Below, piece after piece: positions 9,207 through 19,171 of a DNA stretch of 64,000 nt (position 1 is the first letter of the stretch; each line of letters starts with the position of its first letter). The notes under the pieces were generated by a model that worked only from the letters and a program-made list of their open reading frames with translations, was not told the origin of the DNA and did no database searches. Source of the stretch: Streptomyces spiramyceticus (GTDB lineage Bacteria > Actinomycetota > Actinomycetes > Streptomycetales > Streptomycetaceae); assembly GCF_028807635.1 (NCBI RefSeq), contig NZ_JARBAX010000001.1, forward strand, positions 3,893,501-3,957,500. Reading direction: 5' to 3'. The translations under genes and the position numbers were made by a program.

Positions 9207-10523
9207 GTGCTCACCGCGTTCGCCCGGGCGTTCAAGACGCCCGACCTGCGCAAGAAGCTGCTCTTTACGCTCGGCATCATTGTGCTGTACCGGCTCGGGG
9301 CCCACATCCCTGTCCCCGGCGTCAGTTACAAGAGCGTGCAGCTCTGCGTGGACCAGGCTCAGTCGGGCAACAACCTCCTTGGTCTGGCGAATCTGTTCAG
9401 TGGCGGCGCGCTGCTGCAGATCACGATTTTCGCGCTCGGCATCATGCCGTACATCACGGCGAGCATCATTCTCCAGCTGCTGACCGTGGTGATTCCCCGT
9501 CTGGAGGCCCTCAAGAAGGAGGGTCAGTCCGGCACGGCGAAAATCACCCAGTACACGCGGTACTTGACGGTGGCGCTCGCCATCCTGCAGGGCACCGGCC
9601 TGGTCGCCACCGCCCGCAACGGTGCGCTGTTCAGCGGGTGTCCGGCCGCGGCCGACATCGTGCCCGACAAGTCGATCTTCGTCACTGTCGTCATGGTGAT
9701 CACCATGACCACGGGTACCGCGATGGTCATGTGGCTCGGTGAGCTCGTCACCGACCGCGGCGTCGGCAACGGCATGTCGATCCTGATGTTCATCTCGATC
9801 GCGGCCGGCTTCCCGGGCGCCCTGTGGGCCATCAAGAAGCAGGGTGATCTGGCCAACGGCTGGATCGAGTTCGGCGTGGTGATCCTGGTCGGCTTTGCGA
9901 TGGTCGCGCTCGTGGTCTTTGTCGAGCAGGCGCAGCGCAGGATTCCGGTGCAATACGCGAAGCGCATGATCGGACGGAAGTCCTACGGCGGTACGTCGAC
10001 GTACATCCCGCTGAAGGTCAACCAGGCCGGTGTGATTCCTGTCATCTTCGCGTCGTCGCTTCTCTACATCCCCATGCTGATCGTGCAGTTTGGTGGCGGT
10101 GGCGGAGATTCCGCGTGGGCGACCTGGATTCAGCAGCACTTTGTGGACGGCAAACCCATCTACATCGCCACTTACTTCCTGCTGATCGTGTTCTTTGCCT
10201 TCTTCTATGTGGCGATCTCGTTCAACCCCGAGGAAGTCGCCGACAACATGAAGAAGTATGGTGGCTTCGTCCCGGGTATCCGGGCTGGTCGACCTACTGC
10301 TGAGTACCTCAGCTATGTGCTCAATCGGATCACGTGGCCGGGATCGCTGTATCTGGGTCTGATTGCTCTCGTACCGACGATGGCGTTGGCGGGCTTCGGA
10401 GCGAACCAGGACTTCCCCTTCGGCGGGACAAGCATCCTCATCATCGTGGGTGTGGGCCTGGAGACCGTGAAGCAGATCGAGAGCCAGCTCCAGCAGCGCA
10501 ATTACGAAGGGTTCCTCCGCTGA
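9207..10523 (+). CDS. secY: Preprotein translocase subunit SecY
   Basis: 438 residues, ten predicted membrane helices. GTG 9207 is preceded by GCAGGAGGCACC, an excellent binding site. It forms the protein-conducting channel with SecE and SecG. Visible blocks are VLYRLGAHIPVPGV (plug region start), GIMPYITASIILQL, and the cytosolic loop with NPEEVADNMKKYGGFVPGIR. It overlaps adk by one base (TGATG). Confidence 0.98.
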   Translation: MLTAFARAFKTPDLRKKLLFTLGIIVLYRLGAHIPVPGVSYKSVQLCVDQAQSGNNLLGLANLFSGGALLQITIFALGIMPYITASIILQLLTVVIPRLEALKKEGQSGTAKITQYTRYLTVALAILQGTGLVATARNGALFSGCPAAADIVPDKSIFVTVVMVITMTTGTAMVMWLGELVTDRGVGNGMSILMFISIAAGFPGALWAIKKQGDLANGWIEFGVVILVGFAMVALVVFVEQAQRRIPVQYAKRMIGRKSYGGTSTYIPLKVNQAGVIPVIFASSLLYIPMLIVQFGGGGGDSAWATWIQQHFVDGKPIYIATYFLLIVFFAFFYVAISFNPEEVADNMKKYGGFVPGIRAGRPTAEYLSYVLNRITWPGSLYLGLIALVPTMALAGFGANQDFPFGGTSILIIVGVGLETVKQIESQLQQRNYEGFLR

Positions 10524-11185
10524 TGCGAATCGTCCTCGTCGGGCCGCCCGGTGCCGGCAAGGGAACGCAGGCTGCGTTCCTTGCCAAGAACCTGTCGATC
10601 CCGCACATCTCCACGGGCGACCTCTTCCGCGCCAACATCAGTCAGGGCACGGACCTCGGCAAGCAGGCGAAGGCGTTCATGGACGCCGGCAACCTGGTTC
10701 CGGACGAGGTCACCATCGGGATGGCCAAGGACCGTATGGCAAAGCCCGACGCCCAGGGCGGCTTCCTCCTTGACGGCTTCCCGCGGAACGTCTCGCAGGC
10801 CGAGGCTCTGGACGAGTCGCTGAAGGCCGAGGGCCAGAAGCTGGATGCCGTACTGGACCTGGAAGTCCCCGAGGACGAGGTCGTGAAGCGGATCGCGGGT
10901 CGCCGCATCTGCCGCAACGACTCCAGCCACGTCTTCCACGTGGTGTACAGCCCCGCCAAGGAAGAGGGCGTCTGTGACGTCTGCGGCGGCGAGCTCTACC
11001 AGCGTGGTGACGACAGTGAGGAAACGGTGCGCCGTCGCCTCGAGGTCTACCACAGCGAGACCGAGCCGATCATCGACCACTACAAGGCCCAGGGCCTGGT
11101 GGTCACCATCTCCGCGCTCGGCAAGGTCGACGAAGTGACCAAGCGCGCGATGGAAGCCCTGAAGAAGTCCTCCGACGAGGGCTGA
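10523..11185 (+). CDS. adk: Adenylate kinase with a zinc-type LID
   Basis: 220 residues. The P-loop GPPGAGKGT is at 7-15, and the AMP-binding and lid regions are complete (DGFPRN at 84-89). The LID carries C130, D133, C151 and C154: the second ligand position is Asp where many Gram-positive enzymes have Cys, while the last pair is Cys-Cys. It catalyses ATP + AMP to 2 ADP in the cytosol. It is coupled to secY, and map follows 97 bases on, an order common in bacteria. Confidence 0.97.
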   Translation: MRIVLVGPPGAGKGTQAAFLAKNLSIPHISTGDLFRANISQGTDLGKQAKAFMDAGNLVPDEVTIGMAKDRMAKPDAQGGFLLDGFPRNVSQAEALDESLKAEGQKLDAVLDLEVPEDEVVKRIAGRRICRNDSSHVFHVVYSPAKEEGVCDVCGGELYQRGDDSEETVRRRLEVYHSETEPIIDHYKAQGLVVTISALGKVDEVTKRAMEALKKSSDEG

Positions 11186-11282
11186 TTGAGCAAGCAGTAC
11201 AACGGTTGCGGCCGCGGTGTCCGAGAGGCGCCGCGGCCGTACTGTTGAGCAGGCAGTAACAGCGAATGCGGAAGGCGCACAC

Positions 11283-12119
11283 ATGGTGGAGATCAAGACC
11301 CCGGAGCAGATCGCGAAGATGCGCGAGGCGGGGCTGGTCGTCGCCGCCGTCCATGCGGCCACCCGTGAGGCGGCCGTTCCCGGCGCCACCACGAAGGACC
11401 TGGACGAGGTGTCCCGCAAGGTGCTCGCGGAGCACGGCGCGAAGTCGAACTTCCTCGGGTACGGCGGCTTCCCCGCCACCATCTGCACCTCGGTCAACGA
11501 GGTCGTCGTGCATGGCATCCCCGACGACAAGACCGTCCTCAAGGACGGCGACATCATCTCCATCGACGCCGGCGCGATCGTCGACGGCTGGCACGGCGAC
11601 GCGGCGTACACCGCCTTCGTGGGTACGGGGCATGCGCCCGAGCTGGTGGAGCTCTCCCGGGTGACGGAGGAGTCGATGTGGGCCGGGCTCGCCGCGATGA
11701 AGCAGGGCAACCGCCTCGTCGACATCTCCAAGGCGATCGAGTCGTACATCCGCCGCCAGCCGCGTCCCGCCACGGGCAAGTACGGGATCATCGAGGACTA
11801 CGGCGGCCACGGCATCGGCTCCGAGATGCACATGGACCCGCACCTGCTGAACTACGTCACCCGCAAGCGCGGCAAGGGCCCCAAGCTGGTGCCCGGCTTC
11901 TGCCTGGCGATCGAGCCGATGGTGAGCCTCGGTACGCCGCACACCGATGTGCTGGAGGACAACTGGACCGTCGTCACGACGGACGGGACCTGGTCCTCGC
12001 ACTGGGAGCACTCGGTGGCGCTGACGGAGGAGGGTCCGCTGGTGCTGACCGCGGTGGACGGCGGGAAAGCGAAGCTTGCGGAGTACGGCGTGACGGCTGC
12101 GCCCGATCCGCTGGGCTGA
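11283..12119 (+). CDS. map: Methionine aminopeptidase, type I
   Basis: 278 residues from ATG 11283 (MVEIKTPEQIAKMREAG). The metal-binding set is visible: SIDAGAIVDGWHGD (two Asp), GGHGIGSEMHMDP (His), CLAIEPM (Glu) and THWEHSV-type Glu near the end (SSHWEHSVALTEEG). It removes N-terminal Met from nascent chains. The upstream in-frame codons to 11217 lack a binding site. It lies after adk, as in many actinobacteria. Confidence 0.95.
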   Translation: MVEIKTPEQIAKMREAGLVVAAVHAATREAAVPGATTKDLDEVSRKVLAEHGAKSNFLGYGGFPATICTSVNEVVVHGIPDDKTVLKDGDIISIDAGAIVDGWHGDAAYTAFVGTGHAPELVELSRVTEESMWAGLAAMKQGNRLVDISKAIESYIRRQPRPATGKYGIIEDYGGHGIGSEMHMDPHLLNYVTRKRGKGPKLVPGFCLAIEPMVSLGTPHTDVLEDNWTVVTTDGTWSSHWEHSVALTEEGPLVLTAVDGGKAKLAEYGVTAAPDPLG

Positions 12120-12187
12120 GCTGCTCAGAGTAACGATCTTGACCGTTGGGCAGACTTGCCGGATTCGTGTTTTCCGGGGGCCTGACG

Positions 12188-12232
12188 TAGACTGACTCGT
12201 CGGCTCGCGTGTACCCGTATGTCTGCATACGG
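12188..12232 (+). promoter_or_regulatory. Putative infA -10 element and leader hairpin
   Basis: TAGACT at 12188-12193 fits a principal-sigma -10 box; no convincing -35 is seen at 17-19 bases. Downstream is a perfect seven-pair hairpin CCGTATG/CATACGG with loop TCTG (12215-12232) that runs into GGAGG, about 40 bases before infA. The true infA binding site is probably GAAGGGCGAAGC just before GTG 12274. Confidence 0.45.
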
Positions 12233-12273
12233 AGGCGAGAGTCGATCAAGGTAGCCGATTCGAAGGGCGAAGC

Positions 12274-12495
12274 GTGGCCAAGAAGCAAGGTGCCATCGAA
12301 ATCGAGGGCACCGTGATCGAGTCCCTCCCGAACGCAATGTTCAAGGTGGAACTTCAGAACGGTCACAAGGTCCTAGCGCACATCAGCGGCAAGATGCGTA
12401 TGCACTACATCCGCATCCTCCCGGATGACCGGGTCGTGGTGGAGCTCTCTCCGTACGACCTGACGCGTGGCCGGATCGTCTACCGGTACAAGTAG
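12274..12495 (+). CDS. infA: Translation initiation factor IF-1
   Basis: 73 residues from GTG 12274 ([19 protein letters not shown]), one complete S1-type OB fold ending [12 protein letters not shown]-1 blocks the 30S A site during initiation. It leads the infA-rpmJ-rpsM-rpsK-rpoA-rplQ block typical of bacteria with a split alpha operon. Confidence 0.98.
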   Translation: MAKKQGAIEIEGTVIESLPNAMFKVELQNGHKVLAHISGKMRMHYIRILPDDRVVVELSPYDLTRGRIVYRYK

Positions 12496-12556
12496 ATCTT
12501 GCCCGCGCCCCGTGTTCCACGGGGTCGTGGCACTGACCCGGAGAACCTGACATCCC

Positions 12557-12670
12557 ATGAAGGTCAAGCCGAGCGTCAAGAAGATCTGCGACAAGTGCAA
12601 GGTGATCCGCCGTCACGGTCGGGTCATGGTCATCTGCGAAAACCTGCGCCACAAGCAGCGCCAGGGCTGA
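12557..12670 (+). CDS. rpmJ: 50S ribosomal protein L36, zinc type
   Basis: 37 residues, the smallest recognisable gene here. The ligands C11, C14 (CDKC), C27 and H32 (CENLRH) form the zinc ribbon. It starts [17 protein letters not shown] behind CCGGAGAACCTGACATCCC, 61 bases after infA. The 192-base gap to rpsM has small hairpins (CCTCC-GGC-GGAGG near 12757) and no other gene. Confidence 0.97.
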   Translation: MKVKPSVKKICDKCKVIRRHGRVMVICENLRHKQRQG

Positions 12671-12862
12671 CGCACGACCCCCTGCATCTCGCAGATCGCG
12701 CGACGCAAGTAATTCCGTACATACGCAGAACCCAGACACCTTCAGGGTGCTGACACCTCCGGCGGAGGCCGGGGACCCGGAACGTACCGCTTCTCTTTCA
12801 GGGGAGGGGTCGGCGGCCGGGAACGGTTCTGCGGAAGACCTCCGAATCAACAGGAGCCATGA

Positions 12863-13243
12863 ATGGCACGCCTTTCCGGCGTTGACCTCCCGCGCGAAAA
12901 GCGCGTTGAGGTCGCCCTCACCTACGTCTTCGGCATCGGGCGTACCCAGTCGAAGAAGGCGCTGGCAGAGACCGGCGTCAACCCGGACACCCGCGTTCGT
13001 GACCTGGCCGAAGAAGACCTGGTCAAGCTGCGTGAGTACGTGGACGCCAACCTCAAGACCGAGGGTGACCTCCGTCGCGAGGTGCAGGCCGACATCCGCC
13101 GCAAGGTAGAGATCGGCTGCTACCAGGGTCTGCGTCACCGTCGCGGCCTGCCGGTCCACGGTCAGCGCACCAGCACGAACGCCCGCACCCGCAAGGGCCC
13201 GCGTCGCGCGATCGCCGGCAAGAAGAAGCCGGGCAAGAAGTAG
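12863..13243 (+). CDS. rpsM: 30S ribosomal protein S13
   Basis: 126 residues. It contains [20 protein letters not shown] at the start, the helix-two-turn-helix region, and the conserved [20 protein letters not shown] near the end, with a basic tail reaching the P-site tRNA. It pairs with S19 and L5. ATG 12863 follows CAGGAGCCATGA. Confidence 0.98.
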   Translation: MARLSGVDLPREKRVEVALTYVFGIGRTQSKKALAETGVNPDTRVRDLAEEDLVKLREYVDANLKTEGDLRREVQADIRRKVEIGCYQGLRHRRGLPVHGQRTSTNARTRKGPRRAIAGKKKPGKK

Positions 13244-13309
13244 TCCTCAGCCGGACGCTCATCAGCGGTCTTGCGCTGTAGGACCGACCACCTCCCGTAG
13301 GAGATATAG

Positions 13310-13714
13310 ATGCCCCCCAAGGGTCGTCAGGGCGCTGCCAAGAAGGTGCGCCGCAAGGAAAAGAAGAACGTCGCTCATGGGCACGCCCACATCAAGAGCA
13401 CGTTCAACAACACGATCGTTTCGATCACCGACCCCACGGGCAACGTGATCTCCTGGGCCTCCGCCGGCCACGTCGGCTTCAAGGGCTCGCGCAAGTCCAC
13501 CCCCTTCGCCGCGCAGATGGCCGCCGAGTCGGCCGCCCGCCGCGCGCAGGAGCACGGCATGCGCAAGGTCGACGTCTTCGTCAAGGGTCCCGGCTCCGGC
13601 CGTGAGACCGCGATCCGCTCCCTCCAGGCCACTGGCCTTGAGGTCGGCTCGATCCAGGACGTCACCCCCACCCCGCACAATGGCTGCCGCCCTCCCAAGC
13701 GTCGCCGCGTCTGA
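13310..13714 (+). CDS. rpsK: 30S ribosomal protein S11
   Basis: 134 residues with [20 protein letters not shown] core ([20 protein letters not shown]) and the C-terminal [18 protein letters not shown], which contains the asparagine-glycine pair known to isomerise in E. coli. ATG 13310 follows GTAGGAGATATAG. The next gene is rpoA after a 163-base hairpin-rich gap; rpsD is absent here, as in other Streptomyces. Confidence 0.98.
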   Translation: MPPKGRQGAAKKVRRKEKKNVAHGHAHIKSTFNNTIVSITDPTGNVISWASAGHVGFKGSRKSTPFAAQMAAESAARRAQEHGMRKVDVFVKGPGSGRETAIRSLQATGLEVGSIQDVTPTPHNGCRPPKRRRV

Positions 13715-13744
13715 CGCTCTGCGTCCGACTCTGGTTGTTGCAGT

Positions 13745-13822
13745 GCGCACGGAGTGAAGACCGACCTTCTCTCCGTGCGCGTTGTACTCGGGCGGTACGG
13801 TCCTTTCGGGCCGTGCCGCCCG
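13745..13822 (+). terminator. Tandem hairpins between rpsK and rpoA
   Basis: Hairpin A pairs 13745-13754 with 13771-13780 (ten perfect pairs, GCGCACGGAG arm) and can extend inside by GAAG/CTTC. Hairpin B pairs 13789-13800 with 13811-13822 (twelve pairs, one G-T), loop of ten. No T tract follows either. They lie 55 bases upstream of rpoA, so attenuation or processing that sets the rpoA:ribosomal-protein ratio is plausible. Confidence 0.65.
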
Positions 13823-13877
13823 TACCCTTGTAGTAGTTGGCATCAAATAGTGGGTGCCAAGACTGGAGGCATTTCTC

Positions 13878-14900
13878 ATGCTTATCGCTCAGCGTCCGTC
13901 GCTGACCGAAGAGGTCGTCGACGAGTACCGCTCGCGGTTCGTGATCGAGCCCCTCGAGCCGGGCTTCGGTTACACCCTCGGCAACTCCCTGCGTCGTACG
14001 CTCCTCTCCTCGATCCCCGGTGCCGCTGTCACCAGCATCCGGATCGACGGGGTCCTGCACGAGTTCACCACCGTGCCGGGCGTCAAGGAGGACGTCACCG
14101 ACCTCATCCTCAACATCAAGCAGCTCGTCGTCTCCTCGGAGCACGACGAGCCGGTCGTGATGTACCTGCGCAAGCAGGGTCCCGGCCTGGTCACCGCTGC
14201 TGACATCGCCCCGCCGGCCGGTGTCGAGGTCCACAACCCGGACCTCGTTCTCGCCACGCTCAACGGCAAGGGCAAGCTGGAGATGGAGCTGACCGTCGAG
14301 CGCGGTCGCGGCTACGTCTCCGCCGTCCAGAACAAGCAGGTGGGCCAGGAGATCGGCCGTATTCCGGTCGACTCCATCTACTCGCCGGTGCTCAAGGTCA
14401 CGTACAAGGTCGAGGCGACCCGTGTCGAGCAGCGCACCGACTTCGACAAGCTGATCGTCGACGTCGAGACCAAGCAGGCCATGCGGCCGCGCGACGCCAT
14501 GGCGTCCGCCGGTAAGACGCTGGTCGAGCTGTTCGGTCTGGCGCGTGAGCTCAACATCGACGCCGAGGGCATCGACATGGGCCCGTCCCCCACGGACGCC
14601 GCCCTTGCCGCCGACCTGGCGCTGCCGATCGAGGAGCTCGAGCTCACCGTTCGTTCGTACAACTGCCTCAAGCGTGAGGGCATCCACTCCGTGGGTGAGC
14701 TCGTGGCGCGCTCCGAGGCCGACCTGCTCGACATCCGGAACTTCGGTGCGAAGTCGATCGACGAGGTCAAGGCGAAGCTGGCCGGCATGGGCCTGGCCCT
14801 CAAGGACAGCCCGCCCGGATTCGACCCGACCGCTGCCGCCGACGCCTTCGGCGCCGACGACGACGCGGACGCGGGCTTCGTGGAGACCGAGCAGTACTGA
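13878..14900 (+). CDS. rpoA: DNA-directed RNA polymerase subunit alpha
   Basis: 340 residues, the length known for Streptomyces alpha. ATG 13878 gives [20 protein letters not shown]; an in-frame codon eight triplets upstream is less likely. N-terminal dimerisation domain with [19 protein letters not shown]-terminal domain (about 250-315) with [20 protein letters not shown], the DNA and activator contact surface; acidic Asp/Ala tail at the end. Confidence 0.98.
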   Translation: MLIAQRPSLTEEVVDEYRSRFVIEPLEPGFGYTLGNSLRRTLLSSIPGAAVTSIRIDGVLHEFTTVPGVKEDVTDLILNIKQLVVSSEHDEPVVMYLRKQGPGLVTAADIAPPAGVEVHNPDLVLATLNGKGKLEMELTVERGRGYVSAVQNKQVGQEIGRIPVDSIYSPVLKVTYKVEATRVEQRTDFDKLIVDVETKQAMRPRDAMASAGKTLVELFGLARELNIDAEGIDMGPSPTDAALAADLALPIEELELTVRSYNCLKREGIHSVGELVARSEADLLDIRNFGAKSIDEVKAKLAGMGLALKDSPPGFDPTAAADAFGADDDADAGFVETEQY

Positions 14901-14978
14901 AAACTTCCGGCGGGCACTAGCTCGTCGGTAACTGACACCGGTACCTGATACGGCCGGTGCAGACCCAAGGAGAAACAC

Positions 14979-15482
14979 ATGCCGAAGCCCGCCAAGGGTG
15001 CCCGTCTGGGCGGCAGCGCCGCGCACGAGCGTCTGCTCCTCGCGAACCTCGCGAAGTCGCTGTTCGAGCACGGCCGCATCACCACGACCGAGGCCAAGGC
15101 CCGCCGCCTGCGTCCGGTCGCCGAGCGCCTGATCACCAAGGCGAAGAAGGGCGACATCCACAACCGTCGCCTGGTGCTGCAGACGATCACGGACAAGAGC
15201 ATCGTGCACACGCTGTTCACCGAGATCGCCCCGCGGTACGAGAACCGCCCCGGTGGTTACACCCGTATCACCAAGATCGGCAACCGTCGTGGCGACAACG
15301 CCCCGATGGCGGTCATCGAGCTGGTCGAGGCCCTGACCGTGGCGCAGGCCGCCACCGGTGAGGCCGAGGCTGCTACGAAGCGCGCGGTCAAGGAAGACGC
15401 CCTCAAGAAGGACGAGGCTGCGGCCGAGACCGTCGAGGACGCCGCTCCGGCCGAGGCCGAGGCTGAGTCCAAGGACGCCTGA
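14979..15482 (+). CDS. rplQ: 50S ribosomal protein L17 with acidic tail
   Basis: 167 residues. The core (1-125) has [20 protein letters not shown] and the basic helix [20 protein letters not shown]. The remaining ~45 residues are Ala/Glu-rich, an actinobacterial extension absent from E. coli L17. It starts 78 bases after rpoA behind CCAAGGAGAAACAC and ends the ribosomal block at a strong terminator. Confidence 0.97.
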   Translation: MPKPAKGARLGGSAAHERLLLANLAKSLFEHGRITTTEAKARRLRPVAERLITKAKKGDIHNRRLVLQTITDKSIVHTLFTEIAPRYENRPGGYTRITKIGNRRGDNAPMAVIELVEALTVAQAATGEAEAATKRAVKEDALKKDEAAAETVEDAAPAEAEAESKDA

Positions 15483-15501
15483 GCGTTCTGAGACCACTGG
15501 G

Positions 15502-15537
15502 CGGGCCCGCATCACCCTTCGGGGCGGTGCGGGCCCG
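15502..15537 (+). terminator. Terminator after rplQ
   Basis: Ten perfect G/C-dominated pairs (15502-15511 with 15528-15537; arm CGGGCCCGCA) with a loop containing CCCTTCGGGG, followed by TTCTGCTGT. It is 19 bases after the rplQ stop and marks the end of the infA-rplQ block before truA. Confidence 0.85.
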
Positions 15538-15575
15538 TTCTGCTGTGCAGCTTGCTGCTTTGAGAGGATTTACGG

Positions 15576-16451
15576 GTGAGCGAGGACATTGAGGGTGCGG
15601 CGCCCGGGTTCGTACGGGTGCGGCTGGATCTTTCGTACGACGGGAAGGACTTTTCCGGCTGGGCGAAGCAGACCGAACGACGTACGGTCCAGGGCGAGCT
15701 GGAGTCCGCGCTGCGGACGGTGACGCGGTCCGCGCGCACCTATGAGCTGACGGTCGCCGGGCGTACGGACTCGGGCGTCCACGCGCGCGGCCAGGTCGCG
15801 CACGTCGACCTGCCGGAGGACGTGTGGGCCGAGCACCGGGACAAGCTGCTGCGGCGGCTCGCCGGGCGGTTGCCGCACGACGTGCGGGTGTGGAAGGTCG
15901 CGGAGGCGCCGGCGGGATTCAACGCGCGGTTCGCGGCGGTCTGGCGGCGGTACGCCTACCGCGTCACGGACAACCCGGGCGGAGTCGATCCGCTGCTGCG
16001 CGGGCATGTCCTGTGGCACGACTGGGAGCTGGACGTCGATGCGATGAACCGGGCGGCGGAGAAGCTGGTCGGGGAGCACGACTTCGCGGCGTACTGCAGG
16101 AAGCGCGAGGGTGCGACGACCATTCGTACGCTTCAGCAGCTGAGCTGGGAGCGGGGGGCGGACGGTGTCATCACCGCTACCGTGCGGGCCGACGCCTTCT
16201 GCCACAACATGGTGCGCTCGCTCGTCGGCGCGATGCTGTTCGTCGGCGACGGGCACCGCGACACGGACTGGCCGGCGAAGGTGCTGGCCGCGGGCGTACG
16301 GGACTCGTCCGTCCATGTCGTACGCCCGCACGGCCTCACCCTTGAGGAAGTCGGCTATCCGGCCGATGAGTTGCTGGCCGCGCGTGCTCGCACGGCCCGC
16401 AACATGCGGACACTGCCCGGGTCGTCACTGTCCGGCGGCGGCTGCTGCTGA
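15576..16451 (+). CDS. truA: tRNA pseudouridine(38-40) synthase TruA
   Basis: 291 residues from GTG 15576. The catalytic Asp is D65 in [29 protein letters not shown] and [11 protein letters not shown] are the other conserved blocks. It isomerises U38-U40 in the anticodon arm. A binding site GAGAGGATTTACGG precedes the start. Its 3' end overlaps the convergent membrane-protein gene by 27 bases. truA follows rplQ in most actinobacteria. Confidence 0.95.
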   Translation: MSEDIEGAAPGFVRVRLDLSYDGKDFSGWAKQTERRTVQGELESALRTVTRSARTYELTVAGRTDSGVHARGQVAHVDLPEDVWAEHRDKLLRRLAGRLPHDVRVWKVAEAPAGFNARFAAVWRRYAYRVTDNPGGVDPLLRGHVLWHDWELDVDAMNRAAEKLVGEHDFAAYCRKREGATTIRTLQQLSWERGADGVITATVRADAFCHNMVRSLVGAMLFVGDGHRDTDWPAKVLAAGVRDSSVHVVRPHGLTLEEVGYPADELLAARARTARNMRTLPGSSLSGGGCC

Positions 16452-17276
16452 CGCCTGAGTCTTTCCGCGCTGGTGGATCTGACGGAACGTGAACTCGGCG
16501 AGGTCGTCGCCGGTCTTGAAGACGTCCTGGTCGGCCTCGGTGACGTTCTTGCCGTTGGTGAAGCCGCCGACCGTGAAGTAGGCGTAGCGGCCGTACGCGT
16601 TGGCCGTCTTGCGGCAGATCGCGCCGGCCCGGCAGAAGGTGGGGACCCCGGCCCCGGGGAGGGAGGCGAGGCCGCCGCTCGCCTGCTCCTTCGCCTTCTC
16701 CGCCTGCGCGGCGGTGTCGAAGACCGCGACGCCGACGGTGACGGCTACGCCGCCCTTGGAGTACGTGGCGCGGATGACCTGGTCGCAGCCGTTGTTGGCG
16801 AGTACGGAGCCGAGGGCGCCCTGGGTGGCCGCGGAGCAGCTGGTGGTGCGGCTCGTCGCGCCCTTGGCGTAGGCGCGGCCGCCCATCGTCAGCTTCTTGC
16901 CGGGGAAGAGGGTGTCGGCGCTCAGCGGCGCCTTGTCCTTCTTGGCGCTGGAGATGAACTCCTTGGGGTCCGGCGGGGGCGGCGGTGCCTGCGAGGAGAA
17001 CGAGGGGCCCGGGCCGCCGGTCTCCGCGGGCAGGTTCTCGGGAGTGGGGAGCTGGCTCGCCGTGTTGTCCGGGCCGGTGTTGCTGTTGCCGGCGGAGACG
17101 ACTGCCGTGGCCACGATCGCGCCCACAGCGGCGGTCGCCAGGACGCCGCCGCCGATGTACATCCACCTCTTGCGGCGGGCGCGGGCGGCTGAAGCGTCGG
17201 CGAGTGCTGCCCAGTCCGGTGTGTCCGGTGCGTGCGATCCGTACGGATCCTGAGGGCCTTGCTGGCCAAAGCTCAC
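16425..17276 (-). CDS. Membrane-anchored hypothetical protein
   Basis: 283 residues from GTG. A cytosolic Pro/Asp/Ala N-terminus (1-37), one hydrophobic helix (about 38-61) and a Pro-rich linker ([11 protein letters not shown] near 96) lead to an extracytoplasmic domain of about 170 residues with four cysteines in two pairs (SCSAA...GCDQV and [10 protein letters not shown]), suggesting two disulphides. No family was recognised. It converges on truA with a 27-base overlap and diverges from the ABC-F gene; a lone structural or sensor role outside the membrane is only inference. Confidence 0.75.
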   Translation of the reverse strand: MSFGQQGPQDPYGSHAPDTPDWAALADASAARARRKRWMYIGGGVLATAAVGAIVATAVVSAGNSNTGPDNTASQLPTPENLPAETGGPGPSFSSQAPPPPPDPKEFISSAKKDKAPLSADTLFPGKKLTMGGRAYAKGATSRTTSCSAATQGALGSVLANNGCDQVIRATYSKGGVAVTVGVAVFDTAAQAEKAKEQASGGLASLPGAGVPTFCRAGAICRKTANAYGRYAYFTVGGFTNGKNVTEADQDVFKTGDDLAEFTFRQIHQRGKTQASAAAAAGQ

Positions 17277-17335
17277 TGACGTTCACCCCGCGTGTCGTGC
17301 TGTGTCGTACTGGGAAGCCCGGCGGCCTGCTTGTC

Positions 17336-17376
17336 CGGCCGGGAGTCCGGGGGTCGTCCCCCGGGATGGCACAGCA
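17336..17376 (+). repeat. Palindromic intergenic repeat, copy 1
   Basis: A 41-base word centred on the inverted repeat CCGGGGG-TCGT-CCCCCGG and ending GGCACAGCA. A second copy at 28027-28067 matches at 37 of 41 positions. Both are intergenic and 10.7 kb apart, so this is a dispersed hairpin-forming repeat rather than a gene-specific terminator, although it could act as one between divergent genes. Confidence 0.7.
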
Positions 17377-17396
17377 TGGGGGGCATCCTAATCCGG

Positions 17397-17426
17397 TTGG
17401 GCTATGGCGCGGCGGGCGGTCAGAAT
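17397..17426 (+). promoter_or_regulatory. Putative promoter of the ABC-F gene
   Basis: TTGGGC (17397-17402), 18-base spacer, CAGAAT (17421-17426). The -10 ends 7 bases before ATG 17434, so the transcript would be leaderless or nearly so. Confidence 0.4.
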
Positions 17427-17433
17427 GCGGAGC

Positions 17434-19053
17434 ATGGGACATCTTGAGGCTGCGCACGTGGAGTACTACTTGCCGGACGGGCGGGTGCTGCTCGGTGACG
17501 CCTCGTTCCGGGTGGGCGAGGGGTCCGTCGTCGCGCTGGTCGGCGCGAACGGCGCCGGGAAGACGACGCTGCTGCGGCTGATCGCGGGGGAGCTCCAGCC
17601 GCACGGCGGGACCGTGACGGTCAGCGGCGGGCTCGGCGTGATGCCGCAGTTCGTGGGGTCGGTGCGGGACGAGCGGACCGTACGGGACCTGCTGGTCTCG
17701 GTCGCGCAGCCGCGGATCCGCGAGGCGGCCGCGGCGGTGGACGCCGCCGAGCACGCGATCCTGACGCGGGACGACGAGGCCGCGCAGATGGCGTACGCGC
17801 AGGCGCTGAGCGACTGGGCGGAGGTGCGCGGGTACGAGGCCGAGACGCTCTGGGACATGTGCACCATGGCTGGGCTCGGGGTGCCGTACGAGAAGGCGCA
17901 GTGGCGTGAGGTGCGGACGCTCAGCGGGGGTGAGCAGAAGCGGCTGGTGCTGGAGGCGCTGCTGCGGGGGCCCGACGAGGTGCTGCTGCTCGACGAGCCG
18001 GACAACTATCTGGATGTGCCGGGGAAGCGGTGGCTGGAGGCGCGGCTGAAGGAGACCCGTAAGACGGTCTTGTTCGTGAGCCACGACCGGGAGCTGCTGG
18101 CCCGCGCCGCCGAGAAGATCGTGAGCGTTGAGCCCAGTCCGGCCGGGTCCGATGTGTGGGTGCACGGTGGCGGGTTCGGTACGTATCACGAGGCCCGGCG
18201 GGAGCGGTTCGCGCGGTTCGAGGAGCTGCTGCGGCGCTGGGAGGAAGAGCACGCGCGGCTGAAGGCGCTGGTGCTGCGGCTTCGGCAGCAGGCGGCGATC
18301 AGTCCCGACATGGCGTCCCGGTACCGGGCGATGCAGACCCGCTTCAAGAAGTTCGAGGACGCCGGGCCGCCGCCGGAGCCGCCGCGCGAGCAGGAGATCA
18401 AGATGCGGCTGCGGGGCGGGCGGACGGGGGTCCGGGCGGTGGTGTGCGAGGGGCTCGAACTGGAGGGGCTGATGAAGCCCTTCGACCTGGAGATCTATTA
18501 CGGGGAGCGGGTCGCCGTACTCGGGTCGAACGGGTCCGGGAAGTCGCACTTCCTGCGGCTGCTGGCCGGGGAGACGGTGGCTCACACGGGGACGTGGAAG
18601 CTGGGCGCGCGGGTCGTGGCCGGTCACTTCGCCCAGACGCACGCGCATCCGGAGCTGCTGGGGCGGACGCTCGTCGACATTCTGTGGACGCGGCACGCGA
18701 AGGACCGGGGCGGGGCGATGTCCGTCCTGCGGCGGTACGAGCTGGAGCGGCAGGGGGATCAGCCCTTCGAGAAGCTCTCGGGCGGGCAGCAGGCCCGCTT
18801 CCAGATCCTGATGCTGGAGCTGGAGGGGACGACCGCACTGCTGCTCGACGAGCCGACGGACAACCTTGACCTGGAGTCGGCGGAGGCGCTGCAGGAGGGG
18901 CTGGAGGCGTACGAGGGGACGGTGCTGGCCGTCACGCACGACCGCTGGTTCGCGAAGTCCTTCGACCGCTACCTGGTCTTCGGGGCGGACGGCGTGGTGC
19001 GGGAGACGTCGGAGCCGGTGTGGGACGAGCGGCGGGTGGAGCGGGCGCGGTGA
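17434..19053 (+). CDS. ABC-F family ATP-binding protein
   Basis: 539 residues with two ABC domains and no membrane segment, the ABC-F layout of ribosome-associated translation factors and antibiotic-protection proteins. Domain 1: Walker A GANGAGKTT, signature LSGGEQ, Walker B LLLLDEPDNYLD. Domain 2: GSNGSGKS, LSGGQQ, LLLDEPTDNLD. The charged linker between them (about 240-330) is the part that reaches into the tRNA exit site. ATG 17434 is preferred to 17404 because GGAG precedes it and a -10 box ends 7 bases upstream. Its neighbours are ribosomal genes; no resistance genes are adjacent, so a housekeeping role is as likely as resistance. Confidence 0.9.
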   Translation: MGHLEAAHVEYYLPDGRVLLGDASFRVGEGSVVALVGANGAGKTTLLRLIAGELQPHGGTVTVSGGLGVMPQFVGSVRDERTVRDLLVSVAQPRIREAAAAVDAAEHAILTRDDEAAQMAYAQALSDWAEVRGYEAETLWDMCTMAGLGVPYEKAQWREVRTLSGGEQKRLVLEALLRGPDEVLLLDEPDNYLDVPGKRWLEARLKETRKTVLFVSHDRELLARAAEKIVSVEPSPAGSDVWVHGGGFGTYHEARRERFARFEELLRRWEEEHARLKALVLRLRQQAAISPDMASRYRAMQTRFKKFEDAGPPPEPPREQEIKMRLRGGRTGVRAVVCEGLELEGLMKPFDLEIYYGERVAVLGSNGSGKSHFLRLLAGETVAHTGTWKLGARVVAGHFAQTHAHPELLGRTLVDILWTRHAKDRGGAMSVLRRYELERQGDQPFEKLSGGQQARFQILMLELEGTTALLLDEPTDNLDLESAEALQEGLEAYEGTVLAVTHDRWFAKSFDRYLVFGADGVVRETSEPVWDERRVERAR

Positions 19054-19171
19054 GGCGCGGGAGTGTCGGCCGGGTGGTGTGGGGGCTGCGAGGGTGGCCG
19101 GGGTCGGCGGACGGAGTCCGGCGCAGCCGGGCGAAGCCCGGGAGGCCCCCCGGGGCCGAGCGGTGCGAGTG

